Below are positions 17,025 to 24,930 of a DNA stretch of 64,000 nucleotides, one piece after another. The stretch lies in assembly GCF_045999315.1 (NCBI RefSeq), contig NZ_CP174607.1, positions 620,001-684,000 of the forward strand, written 5' to 3'. Each line of letters begins with the position of its first letter. Positions within the stretch are counted from its first letter, which is position 1. A program made the position numbers and the translations under genes. The notes below the pieces were generated by a model. That model did not search any database. It was not told the DNA's origin and worked only from the letters and a program-made list of their open reading frames with translations. This stretch comes from Peredibacter sp045999315 (GTDB taxonomy: Bacteria > Bdellovibrionota > Bacteriovoracia > Bacteriovoracales > Bacteriovoracaceae).

Positions 17025-18518
17025 TTAGCGAATGGCGAGACGGTCACCTGGAAGAATCGTGCGTCTCTTAATGATGTGACGGTTAGTTCGGATGATTGTA
17101 CTCATCGGAACACCAGTTCTTTGGGCCACGCGCCACAAAGTGTCCCCTTTCTTCACAGTGTAGAACACAGAAGGGTTTTTAATAAGCTTACCTTTCTTGC
17201 TGTATGAGCTGATCAAACGATCGTAGCTACGACGACGAGAGGTTTTTCTAGTCGATTTCTCATAAATGTCCGCGTACATGCTGGCGTGAAGAGAGTGATC
17301 TTCACGGAACGGCAAATAAACGACCGTTTTTGGGTTAAGCCTTTTCTCAGAGATGTCTGGGTTAAGCTCCGATAAAACATCTACTGGAACTTTGAACTTA
17401 CGAGAAATGTGCTGAAGTGAAGACTGACCATTGGTCACGTAAGTCTTAAAGCTATCAGCAACTACAGAGTCCTTGTCCTTATACTCATCCCAAGCATCTT
17501 TCGCACCAACCGGTACACGAAGAGGATATGTCTCTACATAAGGAGGGATTTGCCATCTAACAACTTCTGGGTTGTAGCGCTTCACTTCTTCGAAATCTAG
17601 CTCAAGGACTTCTGCCACTTCGTAAAGATCGGCGTTCCCTTTCACCATGATTTCTTCATAATCCAGGGCCTTCTCGAACTCAATATCAGTGAAACCGAAC
17701 ACGTCTAAGTTTTTACCGATGATCGCAAGGGCCATGATTTTAGGAACGTAGTTTTTTGTTTCTGGACGAAGGTAACGGCCCTTCGACATTTGCCAGAAGT
17801 CCTTCGTGCGGTACATGCGAATAGCGCGGGCGATTTTTCCTTCACCAGCGTTATATCCAGCGGCCGCTAGCTCCCAAGAGCCAAATAGACCGTGGAGCAT
17901 CTTTAAATAGTTTGCAGCTGCGATCGTGGCCTTAAGTGGGTCACGTCTTTCATCTACATACCAGTCAATGTTAAGACCGAATTTTTTCCCTGTGGCCGGC
18001 ATGAATTGCCAAGGGCCAACTGCTTTCGCCCACGACCGGGCATGGTTCTGGAAACCAGATTCTGCCATCGCGAGGTAAATCAAATCACGTGGAAGACCAT
18101 TGTCCGCCATGATTTTTGAAAGAACCGGAGCATAGCGACCAGCACGTTGAGTGTAATTCACAAAATGCTTACGACCGCGGCCAGTGAAAAACTTCACCCA
18201 CATCGCAGTCTGTTTGTTCCATGTAACGGGGATATCAAATTTTGTATTAGTAAGACCTAGCTCACGAGCGGCCTCGGAAGAGATCTCATAAGTTTGAAGT
18301 GGAGCTGTGAAAGTTAATTCATGGGCAGATCCATGAATACAACCAGAACAATTAGGAAGATCTTTTTCAATCAGCTGTTCTTGAACGCGATAATATTCGG
18401 CCTGTTCAGCAACGGTAGGATTATAGGATTTTTTACTGGATGTTTTTTTGGTGGTCGTTGTAGAACATGCCGTGAGTAGCAGAACTGCAAGCGGCATCAT
18501 GGCCATCATTTTCATCAT
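17025..18518 (-). CDS. mltD: MltD-like membrane-bound lytic murein transglycosylase with LysM repeats
   Basis: 497 residues. Lipoprotein signal ending in LLTACS (Cys 18). The lytic transglycosylase domain is at about 125-290: LAMAESGFQNHARSWAKAVG holds the catalytic Glu (AES) with GPWQFMPATG, then AAAGYNAGEGKI, the SLT family motifs. Two LysM peptidoglycan-binding modules follow: a diverged one at about 390-435 (YVTNGQSSLQHISRKF) and a classic one at the C terminus (YTVKKGDTLWRVAQRTGVPM). MltD cleaves glycan strands to make 1,6-anhydromuropeptides at the outer membrane's inner face. If the host is a predatory bacterium such enzymes may also act on prey walls; that is not shown. Several consecutive in-frame ATGs exist; the first follows TAAGGA. 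Confidence 0.92.
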   Translation of the reverse strand: MMKMMAMMPLAVLLLTACSTTTTKKTSSKKSYNPTVAEQAEYYRVQEQLIEKDLPNCSGCIHGSAHELTFTAPLQTYEISSEAARELGLTNTKFDIPVTWNKQTAMWVKFFTGRGRKHFVNYTQRAGRYAPVLSKIMADNGLPRDLIYLAMAESGFQNHARSWAKAVGPWQFMPATGKKFGLNIDWYVDERRDPLKATIAAANYLKMLHGLFGSWELAAAGYNAGEGKIARAIRMYRTKDFWQMSKGRYLRPETKNYVPKIMALAIIGKNLDVFGFTDIEFEKALDYEEIMVKGNADLYEVAEVLELDFEEVKRYNPEVVRWQIPPYVETYPLRVPVGAKDAWDEYKDKDSVVADSFKTYVTNGQSSLQHISRKFKVPVDVLSELNPDISEKRLNPKTVVYLPFREDHSLHASMYADIYEKSTRKTSRRRSYDRLISSYSKKGKLIKNPSVFYTVKKGDTLWRVAQRTGVPMSTIIRTNRHIIKRRTILPGDRLAIR

Positions 18519-18787
18519 CTTTAATCCTTAATCTTCCGGGAGTAAGTAGGATTTCCCCGTCTACTAAACAGAATAATCCATTTGAACTTTCACCCCAAGA
18601 AGGCAAAAAAATTTTGTCCCGATGAGCTATAAACAAAGTCAATTCAGTGACTTGAATACAACTTTCTGTAGGACCAAAAACACGCTTTACTTAAACACAA
18701 ATCTTTGCTTTTTGAAATCTTAACTAAAAGAGTCAAATACCTAGAAAGAGGAACCGGTCGCTCTTAAAAGGTGCTAAAATAAATGTT
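18519..18787. other. Divergent intergenic region (269 bp), no gene seen
   Basis: A+T-rich spacer between divergent mltD and the small secreted protein. It must carry both promoters. I found only weak -35/-10 candidates on either strand, no tRNA-like fold and no conserved ORF. Confidence 0.5.
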
Positions 18788-19303
18788 ATGTTAAAACTCC
18801 TTATCATCTTGCCATGCCTCCTCCTCATGTTTCAACCTTTAAACGCTAAAGTTGAAGCACCTAATTACAATTTTAGCCTCGATACTTTGAATGATTTCAT
18901 GCCTGGGAAGCCAGAAGCAGAGTTGGAGAAGAAATACGGAAAGCCGGAAATGATGAGTAATGAAGGGGGAATGAGGACTTTAAAATTTCAAGTTGCCCAC
19001 ATTCGCTATAAATTCCCGGTGATCGTGCAAGTCCGAGAAGGAGAAGTTCAGGATTTTTTCGCCCGTCTTCCTTCTTATTTTCTCCATGATGTGTTTTTCC
19101 AATCACTGATCAATCGCTTGGGTAAACAAACCACATATAAGAAAACCGGCGAAGAGGCCTACTATACTTGGGACGCCAAACCCCTAAAGCATATTTATAG
19201 TGCTGCTTGTACCATCACCTGCTTCCCTATTTTCTATGCAGTTCATCCGGCCGATATGACCTCGAACCTAATGAACAAAATGAAAAAAGCGAATTCGAAA
19301 TAA
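18788..19303 (+). CDS. Secreted hypothetical protein (171 aa)
   Basis: Signal peptide about residues 1-20 (MLKLLIILPCLLLMFQPLNA), then a compact mixed domain with two Cys close together (SAACTITCFP) that could pair. No family recognised. It has no obvious barrel pattern or C-terminal Phe, so it is probably periplasmic. Its TAA directly abuts the convergent lgt stop at 19304, with no room for a separate terminator. Confidence 0.65.
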   Translation: MLKLLIILPCLLLMFQPLNAKVEAPNYNFSLDTLNDFMPGKPEAELEKKYGKPEMMSNEGGMRTLKFQVAHIRYKFPVIVQVREGEVQDFFARLPSYFLHDVFFQSLINRLGKQTTYKKTGEEAYYTWDAKPLKHIYSAACTITCFPIFYAVHPADMTSNLMNKMKKANSK

Positions 19304-20101
19304 TTAGCGCTGAGTCAAAGGGTTCTTTACGTTAACTTTCTTAGCGTACATCAGAATGAAGTACGAAAGAATAATCATCGCAAGACACAGAAACTGACCC
19401 ATGGTGAAGTAGCCAAAGTAATAACCCAGCTGCGCATCCGGCTCTCTAAAGAATTCAACGATAAAGCGGAACACACCATAGCCCAATAAAAACACCGCAC
19501 TTACGACACCGTAGAAACGTTCGCGTTTGTGGATGTAGAAAAGAATTCCGAAAAGGAGAATCCCTTCCATCAGACCTTCATACAATTGTGAAGGGTGACG
19601 AGGAAAAGGTCCGCCGCCAGGAAATACAATCCCGGCCCATGAATCAGTCACACGTCCGTAAAGCTCACCGTTAATGAAGTTCCCAAGGCGACCAAACAGA
19701 AGTCCTGGCGAACCGGCAACTGCCATACAGTCGGCGATTTGGAAGAAATGAACATTGTTCTTTTTAGCGAAAATCAGGGTCGCGATACACATGCCGAAAA
19801 CGGCGCCGTGGAATGAAAGTCCACCTTTCCAAACAGAAAAGATGTCCATCAAGTTAACTGAATAGTATTCCCAGTTGTAAATGAAAACATAGAAAAGACG
19901 AGCACCAAGAAACATCCCGATGATGAGCATCGTAATGTATTTATCAATTGCCTCTTTGTCTAAAGGCCAAAACTTTTTGTTCGCAAGATACTTCAGGATG
20001 AAGCTACCAACAACAAAGCCTAAAACATACATGGCCCCATACCAGCGTACTTGTAAAGGCCCAACTGAAAAAATGACGGGATCAATCCATTCTTGATTCA
20101 T
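19304..20101 (-). CDS. lgt: Prolipoprotein diacylglyceryl transferase
   Basis: 265-residue inner-membrane enzyme that moves diacylglycerol from phosphatidylglycerol to the lipobox Cys of prolipoproteins. The Lgt signature GRLGNFINGELYGRVTD is present with the essential Arg and Asn. The N-terminal motif ...GPLQVRWYGAMYVLGF, the helix-2 HGAVFG motif (LSFHGAVFGM) and the late FRFIVEFFREPDAQLG are also typical. Seven membrane helices are expected. The lipoproteins encoded here (TPR, MltD, 5'-nucleotidase-like) are its likely substrates. It is 35 bp downstream of the unknown 260-residue gene. Confidence 0.96.
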   Translation of the reverse strand: MNQEWIDPVIFSVGPLQVRWYGAMYVLGFVVGSFILKYLANKKFWPLDKEAIDKYITMLIIGMFLGARLFYVFIYNWEYYSVNLMDIFSVWKGGLSFHGAVFGMCIATLIFAKKNNVHFFQIADCMAVAGSPGLLFGRLGNFINGELYGRVTDSWAGIVFPGGGPFPRHPSQLYEGLMEGILLFGILFYIHKRERFYGVVSAVFLLGYGVFRFIVEFFREPDAQLGYYFGYFTMGQFLCLAMIILSYFILMYAKKVNVKNPLTQR

Positions 20102-20136
20102 TGGAGTAGCTTATAAAACTAAATGGGTGAAGACAA

Positions 20137-20919
20137 CTACAGATTCAGCAGGTTTTCTGTCACAGCATAAGTTCCCGTCACCTGAGAACTGAGATCATAG
20201 ATCACTTTCTTCATGGAGTGGGAAATGCCGTTAAAACTTAAAAGACAAGTTGATACACTTAAAAAAGAAATAATGTCTTCCCGTGACATCGTGGTGGGAT
20301 GACCCACCTCTTTATCCTTGCGGAGAAGTTTAAGTGAAGCACCAAGACGGATCTCTCCGCCATTAGTAAAAATCATTTTCTTTTGAGCATCTATGATCAC
20401 TGCTTCACCAAAAGACTGGGCCTGTTTCATGGCAATGACCGTGTCGTCTTTAATAGTGCCCCAGTAACAAAGTACACCCTGCGGGGCCAATGCTTGGGCA
20501 AGATAACGGACCAGGATCACTCGAAGTCCTACCATCTGATCAGTGTGAGAAATTTCAGGATTAATAGCAAGGTCCCAAAGAGTCTTATTCTGAGGAACAC
20601 CCATCACACCTACTTTGCGATAAGTGTAAACAGGAACACCCATTTGAAGCGATAACGACTCCGGGCCATATTTATCTAAAAGATCCGAACCATTGATTTG
20701 AATTTGTAGTCGGGCACTCGCCTCTTGAATCGTAAGAATACGCGTGTGAACACGTTGAAGCTGAACTTTTTTAGATTCCTTATCATTTAGCTGCCCGAAT
20801 CCCATTTCATTAAGAAGATGAGTGAACTTTGTATTGAGTTCATTACTTTTCAACCTCACAAACACCGGATAGTCGTGAGCTTTACGAAACTGAAAATAAA
20901 TCCATGTAATGTTTTCCAT
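20137..20919 (-). CDS. Hypothetical protein (260 aa)
   Basis: No family recognised. There is no signal peptide or membrane helix. The composition is that of a soluble alpha/beta protein, with a predicted strand-rich centre (GVPVYTYRKVGVMG, GVLCYWGTIKDDTVIAM). It starts with MENITWIYFQF. It is between the degenerate kinase-like membrane protein (51 bp upstream) and lgt (35 bp downstream) on the same strand, so it may be co-transcribed with either. Confidence 0.6.
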   Translation of the reverse strand: MENITWIYFQFRKAHDYPVFVRLKSNELNTKFTHLLNEMGFGQLNDKESKKVQLQRVHTRILTIQEASARLQIQINGSDLLDKYGPESLSLQMGVPVYTYRKVGVMGVPQNKTLWDLAINPEISHTDQMVGLRVILVRYLAQALAPQGVLCYWGTIKDDTVIAMKQAQSFGEAVIIDAQKKMIFTNGGEIRLGASLKLLRKDKEVGHPTTMSREDIISFLSVSTCLLSFNGISHSMKKVIYDLSSQVTGTYAVTENLLNL

Positions 20920-20970
20920 ACAAACCTCTCCTAAGACCTATCGGTATTAAGAGATGATTAATGAGGAACT

Positions 20971-21852
20971 TTAGTCGGAGTCATCTTGTCGGGTATCTTT
21001 ATCCAATTCACTGATAAATTTTAGAATGTCCTGATCAGACATCATCTCTGGTCCATGCCATTTGATATGAGACTCAGTCTGATGAAGGATCTCGTTTAAG
21101 TCAGTGAGCTTCGCAATACTCTTCTCCATGATGGGAATAAGCTCATCATCCGGGGGCAGCTTCTTACTCAAAATGAAAATGGCTATTTTAAGGGTCTGGA
21201 TGGGAGTATTGGTGCGGTCACGGATGTTCAAAAAAATCTTTGCCACTTTTTCGTAGGCCAGGGCCTCTGCATGCTTGATACTCAGTTCTCGAATGATCTT
21301 TTCGTCCCGATAACGAAAGAAAAGAAGAAACAAAGAAACCACTCCGAACAAAATGGTTGTAATGGGCTCGAAACCTAAGATCACCATTTTCAAATTCGGT
21401 ATATCAAAATAAGACCACATCACCACTGCTTCTACACCAAAAGCAATCATCATCAATAAGTTTATCCAAAAAGGTCCAGGGATTAAGAATGCGAGAGCGA
21501 AGAAATGCAGCTTGATGGCAATAAAAGGACTAAAGGCCAAAGAATGAAAAATAAAGATTTCGTGCTGATGCCAGGTCAAATAATAGTAGGGCCCATAGAG
21601 CATGATGAACAGACCAACGGCCAATTCAATTGACCATTTTTTACGAGTTAAAAAAGCAATAATAAGCCCAATCACCGAAATGGCCACATGGACCCATTGA
21701 AGACGTTGATGAAGATCATTTTGATAGGCCGAGGGAGAGACGTAAATGACCAGAAGAGTTGTGGTCAAAACCAGGAATGAAAGCGTTACCACAACATTCC
21801 AAGATGTATGCTTCCGAACACTCAATCCGAAGTGAGCAAAGTTCGCCCTCAT
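20971..21852 (-). CDS. Membrane protein with degenerate histidine-kinase dimerisation segment
   Basis: 293 residues. Six hydrophobic helices (about 20-195) are followed by a cytoplasmic helical hairpin (about 200-265). The helix reading FLNIRDRTNTPIQTLKIAI lines up with the H-box of sensor kinases, but the phospho-accepting His position is Asp. There is no ATPase domain (no N, G1 or G2 boxes): the protein ends about 50 residues after the hairpin. It is therefore unlikely to autophosphorylate. It could be a sensor that dimerises with a full kinase, or the resemblance could be superficial. It is divergent from the aminotransferase-reductase gene across about 170 bp that contain a stem-loop and a sigma-54-like promoter, so it may sense something related to that locus (inference). 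Confidence 0.55.
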   Translation of the reverse strand: MRANFAHFGLSVRKHTSWNVVVTLSFLVLTTTLLVIYVSPSAYQNDLHQRLQWVHVAISVIGLIIAFLTRKKWSIELAVGLFIMLYGPYYYLTWHQHEIFIFHSLAFSPFIAIKLHFFALAFLIPGPFWINLLMMIAFGVEAVVMWSYFDIPNLKMVILGFEPITTILFGVVSLFLLFFRYRDEKIIRELSIKHAEALAYEKVAKIFLNIRDRTNTPIQTLKIAIFILSKKLPPDDELIPIMEKSIAKLTDLNEILHQTESHIKWHGPEMMSDQDILKFISELDKDTRQDDSD

Positions 21853-21902
21853 TCTTTTAGGCTAATGGAAGAAGAGTCACCTGTAATTCGAGTTGCATTA
21901 GG

Positions 21903-21948
21903 GGGGTGTTAGAAAAGTGTCTAAACTTTTGACACCCGCTTTTTTTTA
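21903..21948 (+). promoter_or_regulatory. Stem-loop with embedded inverted repeat upstream of the fusion gene
   Basis: GGGTGT...AAAAGT pairs with ACTTTT...ACACCC, followed by GCTTTTTTTT, the look of a + strand intrinsic terminator or attenuator. Nested in it is GTCTAAA-C-TTTTGAC (21919-21933), 7-bp arms with one mismatch, which recurs as a perfect repeat at 45194-45208. The position, about 75 bp upstream of the sigma-54-like element, also suits an activator binding site. Confidence 0.5.
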
Positions 21949-21991
21949 GACGGAAAAAGGAAATTTTAAGCATTTGTTAAGGGCACGTCAG

Positions 21992-22008
21992 TGGCATAAG
22001 AATTGCTT
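21992..22008 (+). promoter_or_regulatory. Candidate sigma-54 promoter for the fusion gene
   Basis: TGGCATAAGAATTGCT: GG (21993-21994) and GC (22005-22006) are separated by exactly 10 nt, with TGGCA and TTGCT flanks as in the -24/-12 consensus. An overlapping sigma-70 reading exists (TTGTTA at 21974, 17-nt spacer, TAAGAA). Either would put +1 within about 3-12 nt of the ATG at 22021, leaving almost no leader. Confidence 0.5.
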
Positions 22009-22020
22009 ATAGATTACCAA

Positions 22021-24930
22021 ATGACTATACAACAAACCTTGCTCCTAAATCAGAAGTTGAAGAACCCGGCAGAGAAAGATCTCTTCTCCTACTATGCCCG
22101 TCCTTTGACCTCAAAACTTCTTGAGACAATGGAGCTCGCCAAGCACTTCTATCATGGAGAAGGTGATTATCTTTTTTATGAAAAAGATCAAAAAATACAT
22201 CGAGTCCTAGACTTAACTGGTGGCTACGGGGCCAATATCTTAGGTCATAGAAATCCTCACATTCTGGCGAAAGTTCAGGAGTGGCATGATAAGGGTTCAC
22301 CATCTCTCACTCAGGGAAGCATTCGTCAGGAAGCAGGAAAACTCGCCAAGAGAATTTCAGACACTCTTCACCAGGAAACTGGGGAAGGTCCTTGGATCAC
22401 AACTTTTTCGAATTCAGGAACAGAGGCGATTGAGGCGGCCTTAAAACATTGTCTTATTTATTTCGGCCACAAACTGATTGAGTTAGAGCAAGAAATAGAA
22501 AAAGAAATGAACCTGGCGCAATTAAAGATCAAAAGATCTCATGCTGACATCCAGGCGAAGTTTGTTCGTCATCTTCGTAGCGAGCTTGCTGAGAAGATTT
22601 CTGGACTGAAAATGAATGAAGAAAGAAAATCGTACTTTCTTCACCAAATTAACAATGCACTCGACATTGATGAATTGGTTTCACTAGTTAGAGAAATCAA
22701 TAAAAAACAACTCGCGCAAAAACCAGGCTTCTTGGCACTTGAAAAGGGCTATCACGGGAAGACCATGGGCGCATTGGCCCTTACATTCAATGAAGGTTTC
22801 AGAACTCCGTTCTATCTAGGCGGAGAAGAAAATAAAAACACCACGTTTATTTCTCAATACATTGATCAAGTAAGTTTCGAACAGCTTATCGAAGATTCTA
22901 AACAGGATTTGATCTTCATCAGCGAAACACCACAAGGGGTGAACTGGGCCAAGCATTCATTCTCACTTTTGGCCGGCGCCTTTGTTGAACCAATCCAAGG
23001 GGAAGCAGGCGTTCTACCTGTCAATGCTCCATTCCTGGCCCTCCTTAAAAAGTTCTCTCTTCAAGAAGATTTCCTTCTTGTGTTTGATGAAATTCAGGCC
23101 GGTATGTACCGCACAGGTAAATTGGCCTCAGGCACTCACACCGATATCACTCCTGACATTTATACATTTTCTAAGTCACTCGGTGGCGGTATCGCTAAAA
23201 TCGCCGCTACAACAATTAATAATAGAAAATACGTAGAAGACTTTGGCTTTCTTCATACTTCAACATTTAGTGATGATGATTTCTCTTCAAGTGTTGCCCT
23301 TGAAGTTCTGAACATCTTGCAAGGTGAGAACTCACCGCTTGTAGAAGGTCTAAAGACCGCCGACTTCATGGTCGCTCGTCTAGAATGGCTCCGCTCAAAA
23401 TATCCGAACATCATTAAAGAAATTCGCGGTAAAGGAATGATGCTCGCCATTGAATTCTATGACATTTTTAAAGAGATGGGATTTGAATTCAAAACGATCT
23501 GTGACTCAAATATGCAAGGTTATATGATGGCCTCGGTTCTCCTGAACCATGAGAACATCCGTATGAGTCCTTCTCTTTCAAACAATCTCACTCTGAGAAT
23601 TGCTCCAAGTCTTTATTTTACGATCATCCAGGTGGAAGAACTTATTCTCGCTCTGGATAATATGAGCCGCGCTTTAAATGAGCGTAATGTGGCCTACTTC
23701 CTTTCTTCTATCTATCCGGGCGAAGCTGTTACAAATGAAATGACTGATGCCCTTAAGACGGAAATCACTGGTGAAAGACCAATCAGCGTCTTCCTTTGCC
23801 ACCTTATTGATGAGGCCCACATTAAAAAAGTAACGAAATCGTTAAAAGGCGTTCAAGGCGAGAGACTATTAAGAAAACTCGCTCTTCCAAAAGACATGGC
23901 AGAATTTGAGGTCTATCACGCTCAGACAATTGTGGACAAGAATGGCGTTGAAATGGATGTGGTGATGCTGGGAATTCCAGTCACATCTGAAGAACTGAAG
24001 AGAACATTTACTTCGAGACAAAAATATAAAGTCGTTCAAAAAGTTCAGAATGCGGTAGATTTCGCCAAACAACTTGGTGCTTCGACAGTAGGTCTGGGCC
24101 AATTTACTTCAATCGTTTCCGGTAATGGCCTCTATCTAAACTCGCGTGGCATGAACCTGACGACCGGAAATGCTTATACCATTTCACTAACAGTGCAATC
24201 AGCTCTTCGTTCCGCTGAAGAGAAAAAGATTGATCTGAAAAATGCGACCGTGGCCCTGATTGGCGCCGCTGGAAATATTATGTCTGTGGCCACGAGCCTA
24301 ATGGCCGATCACGTGGGCAAGGTGATCATGCTTCACCACTCCCCTATTGAATCGAGCTTAAAATACCAAGAGGCAGCTAAACGTATTCTTGATGAAATTT
24401 CGGCCTCAAAAGCAAATTCAAAAGTGGTTGAAGTTGTTTCGAAACATTGGAAAGACAGAGATCTCATCAAGTTTTTAAATAATGAAGAAGTCAAAAACGT
24501 TTTCGTGGCCTCCGCCGACGTTACACAAATGAAAGAAGCTGATGTTGTTCTTTGCGGAGCAAGCGCTTCAAACGGCTTTTTGAGCCTTGATCTTTTTAAA
24601 GAGAATGCAGTGGTTGTTGATGTGGCCGTTCCTCCTTCAATTAAACCAGAAATGATTTCTAAAATTGAATCTGAAAGACCTGATCTTACATACCATCTTG
24701 GTGGTGTTGCCTCGATTCCTCAAGATCAATCTCTCGACTTCATTGTGTTTCCACTTGGGCATAATGAATGTTATGCCTGTATGGCAGAGACCTTCTCATT
24801 GGGTTTCAGCGGTAAAAAGAATTTCCTAAACATTGGTGATCTAAGTAAGGACATCGTGATGGAAGTTCAAGAGATCGCTAAAAACGTGGGATTCACTCTA
24901 GGTAACATCAAAAAGAAAAGCTCTCTATAA
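22021..24930 (+). CDS. Class III aminotransferase fused to AAR-like long-chain acyl-ACP reductase
   Basis: 969 residues with two enzyme halves. Residues about 30-575 are a fold-type I, class III PLP aminotransferase: LTGGYGANILGHRNP, FSNSGTEAIEAALKH, GYHGKTMGAL, cofactor Asp356 in LVFDEIQAGMYRTG and Schiff-base Lys385 in TFSKSLGGG. A charged helical insertion of about 80 residues (about 155-235) splits the usual SGTEA-to-YHG distance. Residues about 590-969 resemble the cyanobacterial acyl-ACP reductase: GLGQFTSIVSGNG, FxTGN-like LTTGNAYT, Rossmann GAAGNI at 748, LGGVASIPQ, and CYACMAETFSLGF, whose Cys920 matches the AAR acyl-thioester Cys. Likely chemistry: reduce a long-chain acyl-ACP/CoA to the aldehyde, then transaminate it to an amine (inference). 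ATG 22021 lacks a clear ribosome site; a TTG at 22003 is in frame. Confidence 0.82.
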   Translation: MTIQQTLLLNQKLKNPAEKDLFSYYARPLTSKLLETMELAKHFYHGEGDYLFYEKDQKIHRVLDLTGGYGANILGHRNPHILAKVQEWHDKGSPSLTQGSIRQEAGKLAKRISDTLHQETGEGPWITTFSNSGTEAIEAALKHCLIYFGHKLIELEQEIEKEMNLAQLKIKRSHADIQAKFVRHLRSELAEKISGLKMNEERKSYFLHQINNALDIDELVSLVREINKKQLAQKPGFLALEKGYHGKTMGALALTFNEGFRTPFYLGGEENKNTTFISQYIDQVSFEQLIEDSKQDLIFISETPQGVNWAKHSFSLLAGAFVEPIQGEAGVLPVNAPFLALLKKFSLQEDFLLVFDEIQAGMYRTGKLASGTHTDITPDIYTFSKSLGGGIAKIAATTINNRKYVEDFGFLHTSTFSDDDFSSSVALEVLNILQGENSPLVEGLKTADFMVARLEWLRSKYPNIIKEIRGKGMMLAIEFYDIFKEMGFEFKTICDSNMQGYMMASVLLNHENIRMSPSLSNNLTLRIAPSLYFTIIQVEELILALDNMSRALNERNVAYFLSSIYPGEAVTNEMTDALKTEITGERPISVFLCHLIDEAHIKKVTKSLKGVQGERLLRKLALPKDMAEFEVYHAQTIVDKNGVEMDVVMLGIPVTSEELKRTFTSRQKYKVVQKVQNAVDFAKQLGASTVGLGQFTSIVSGNGLYLNSRGMNLTTGNAYTISLTVQSALRSAEEKKIDLKNATVALIGAAGNIMSVATSLMADHVGKVIMLHHSPIESSLKYQEAAKRILDEISASKANSKVVEVVSKHWKDRDLIKFLNNEEVKNVFVASADVTQMKEADVVLCGASASNGFLSLDLFKENAVVVDVAVPPSIKPEMISKIESERPDLTYHLGGVASIPQDQSLDFIVFPLGHNECYACMAETFSLGFSGKKNFLNIGDLSKDIVMEVQEIAKNVGFTLGNIKKKSSL

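Noticed and set aside
23349..23361. GGTCTAAAGACC palindrome as a third copy of the GTCTAAA element
   Set aside because: It lies inside the fusion coding sequence, has a different centre and lacks the flanking boxes.
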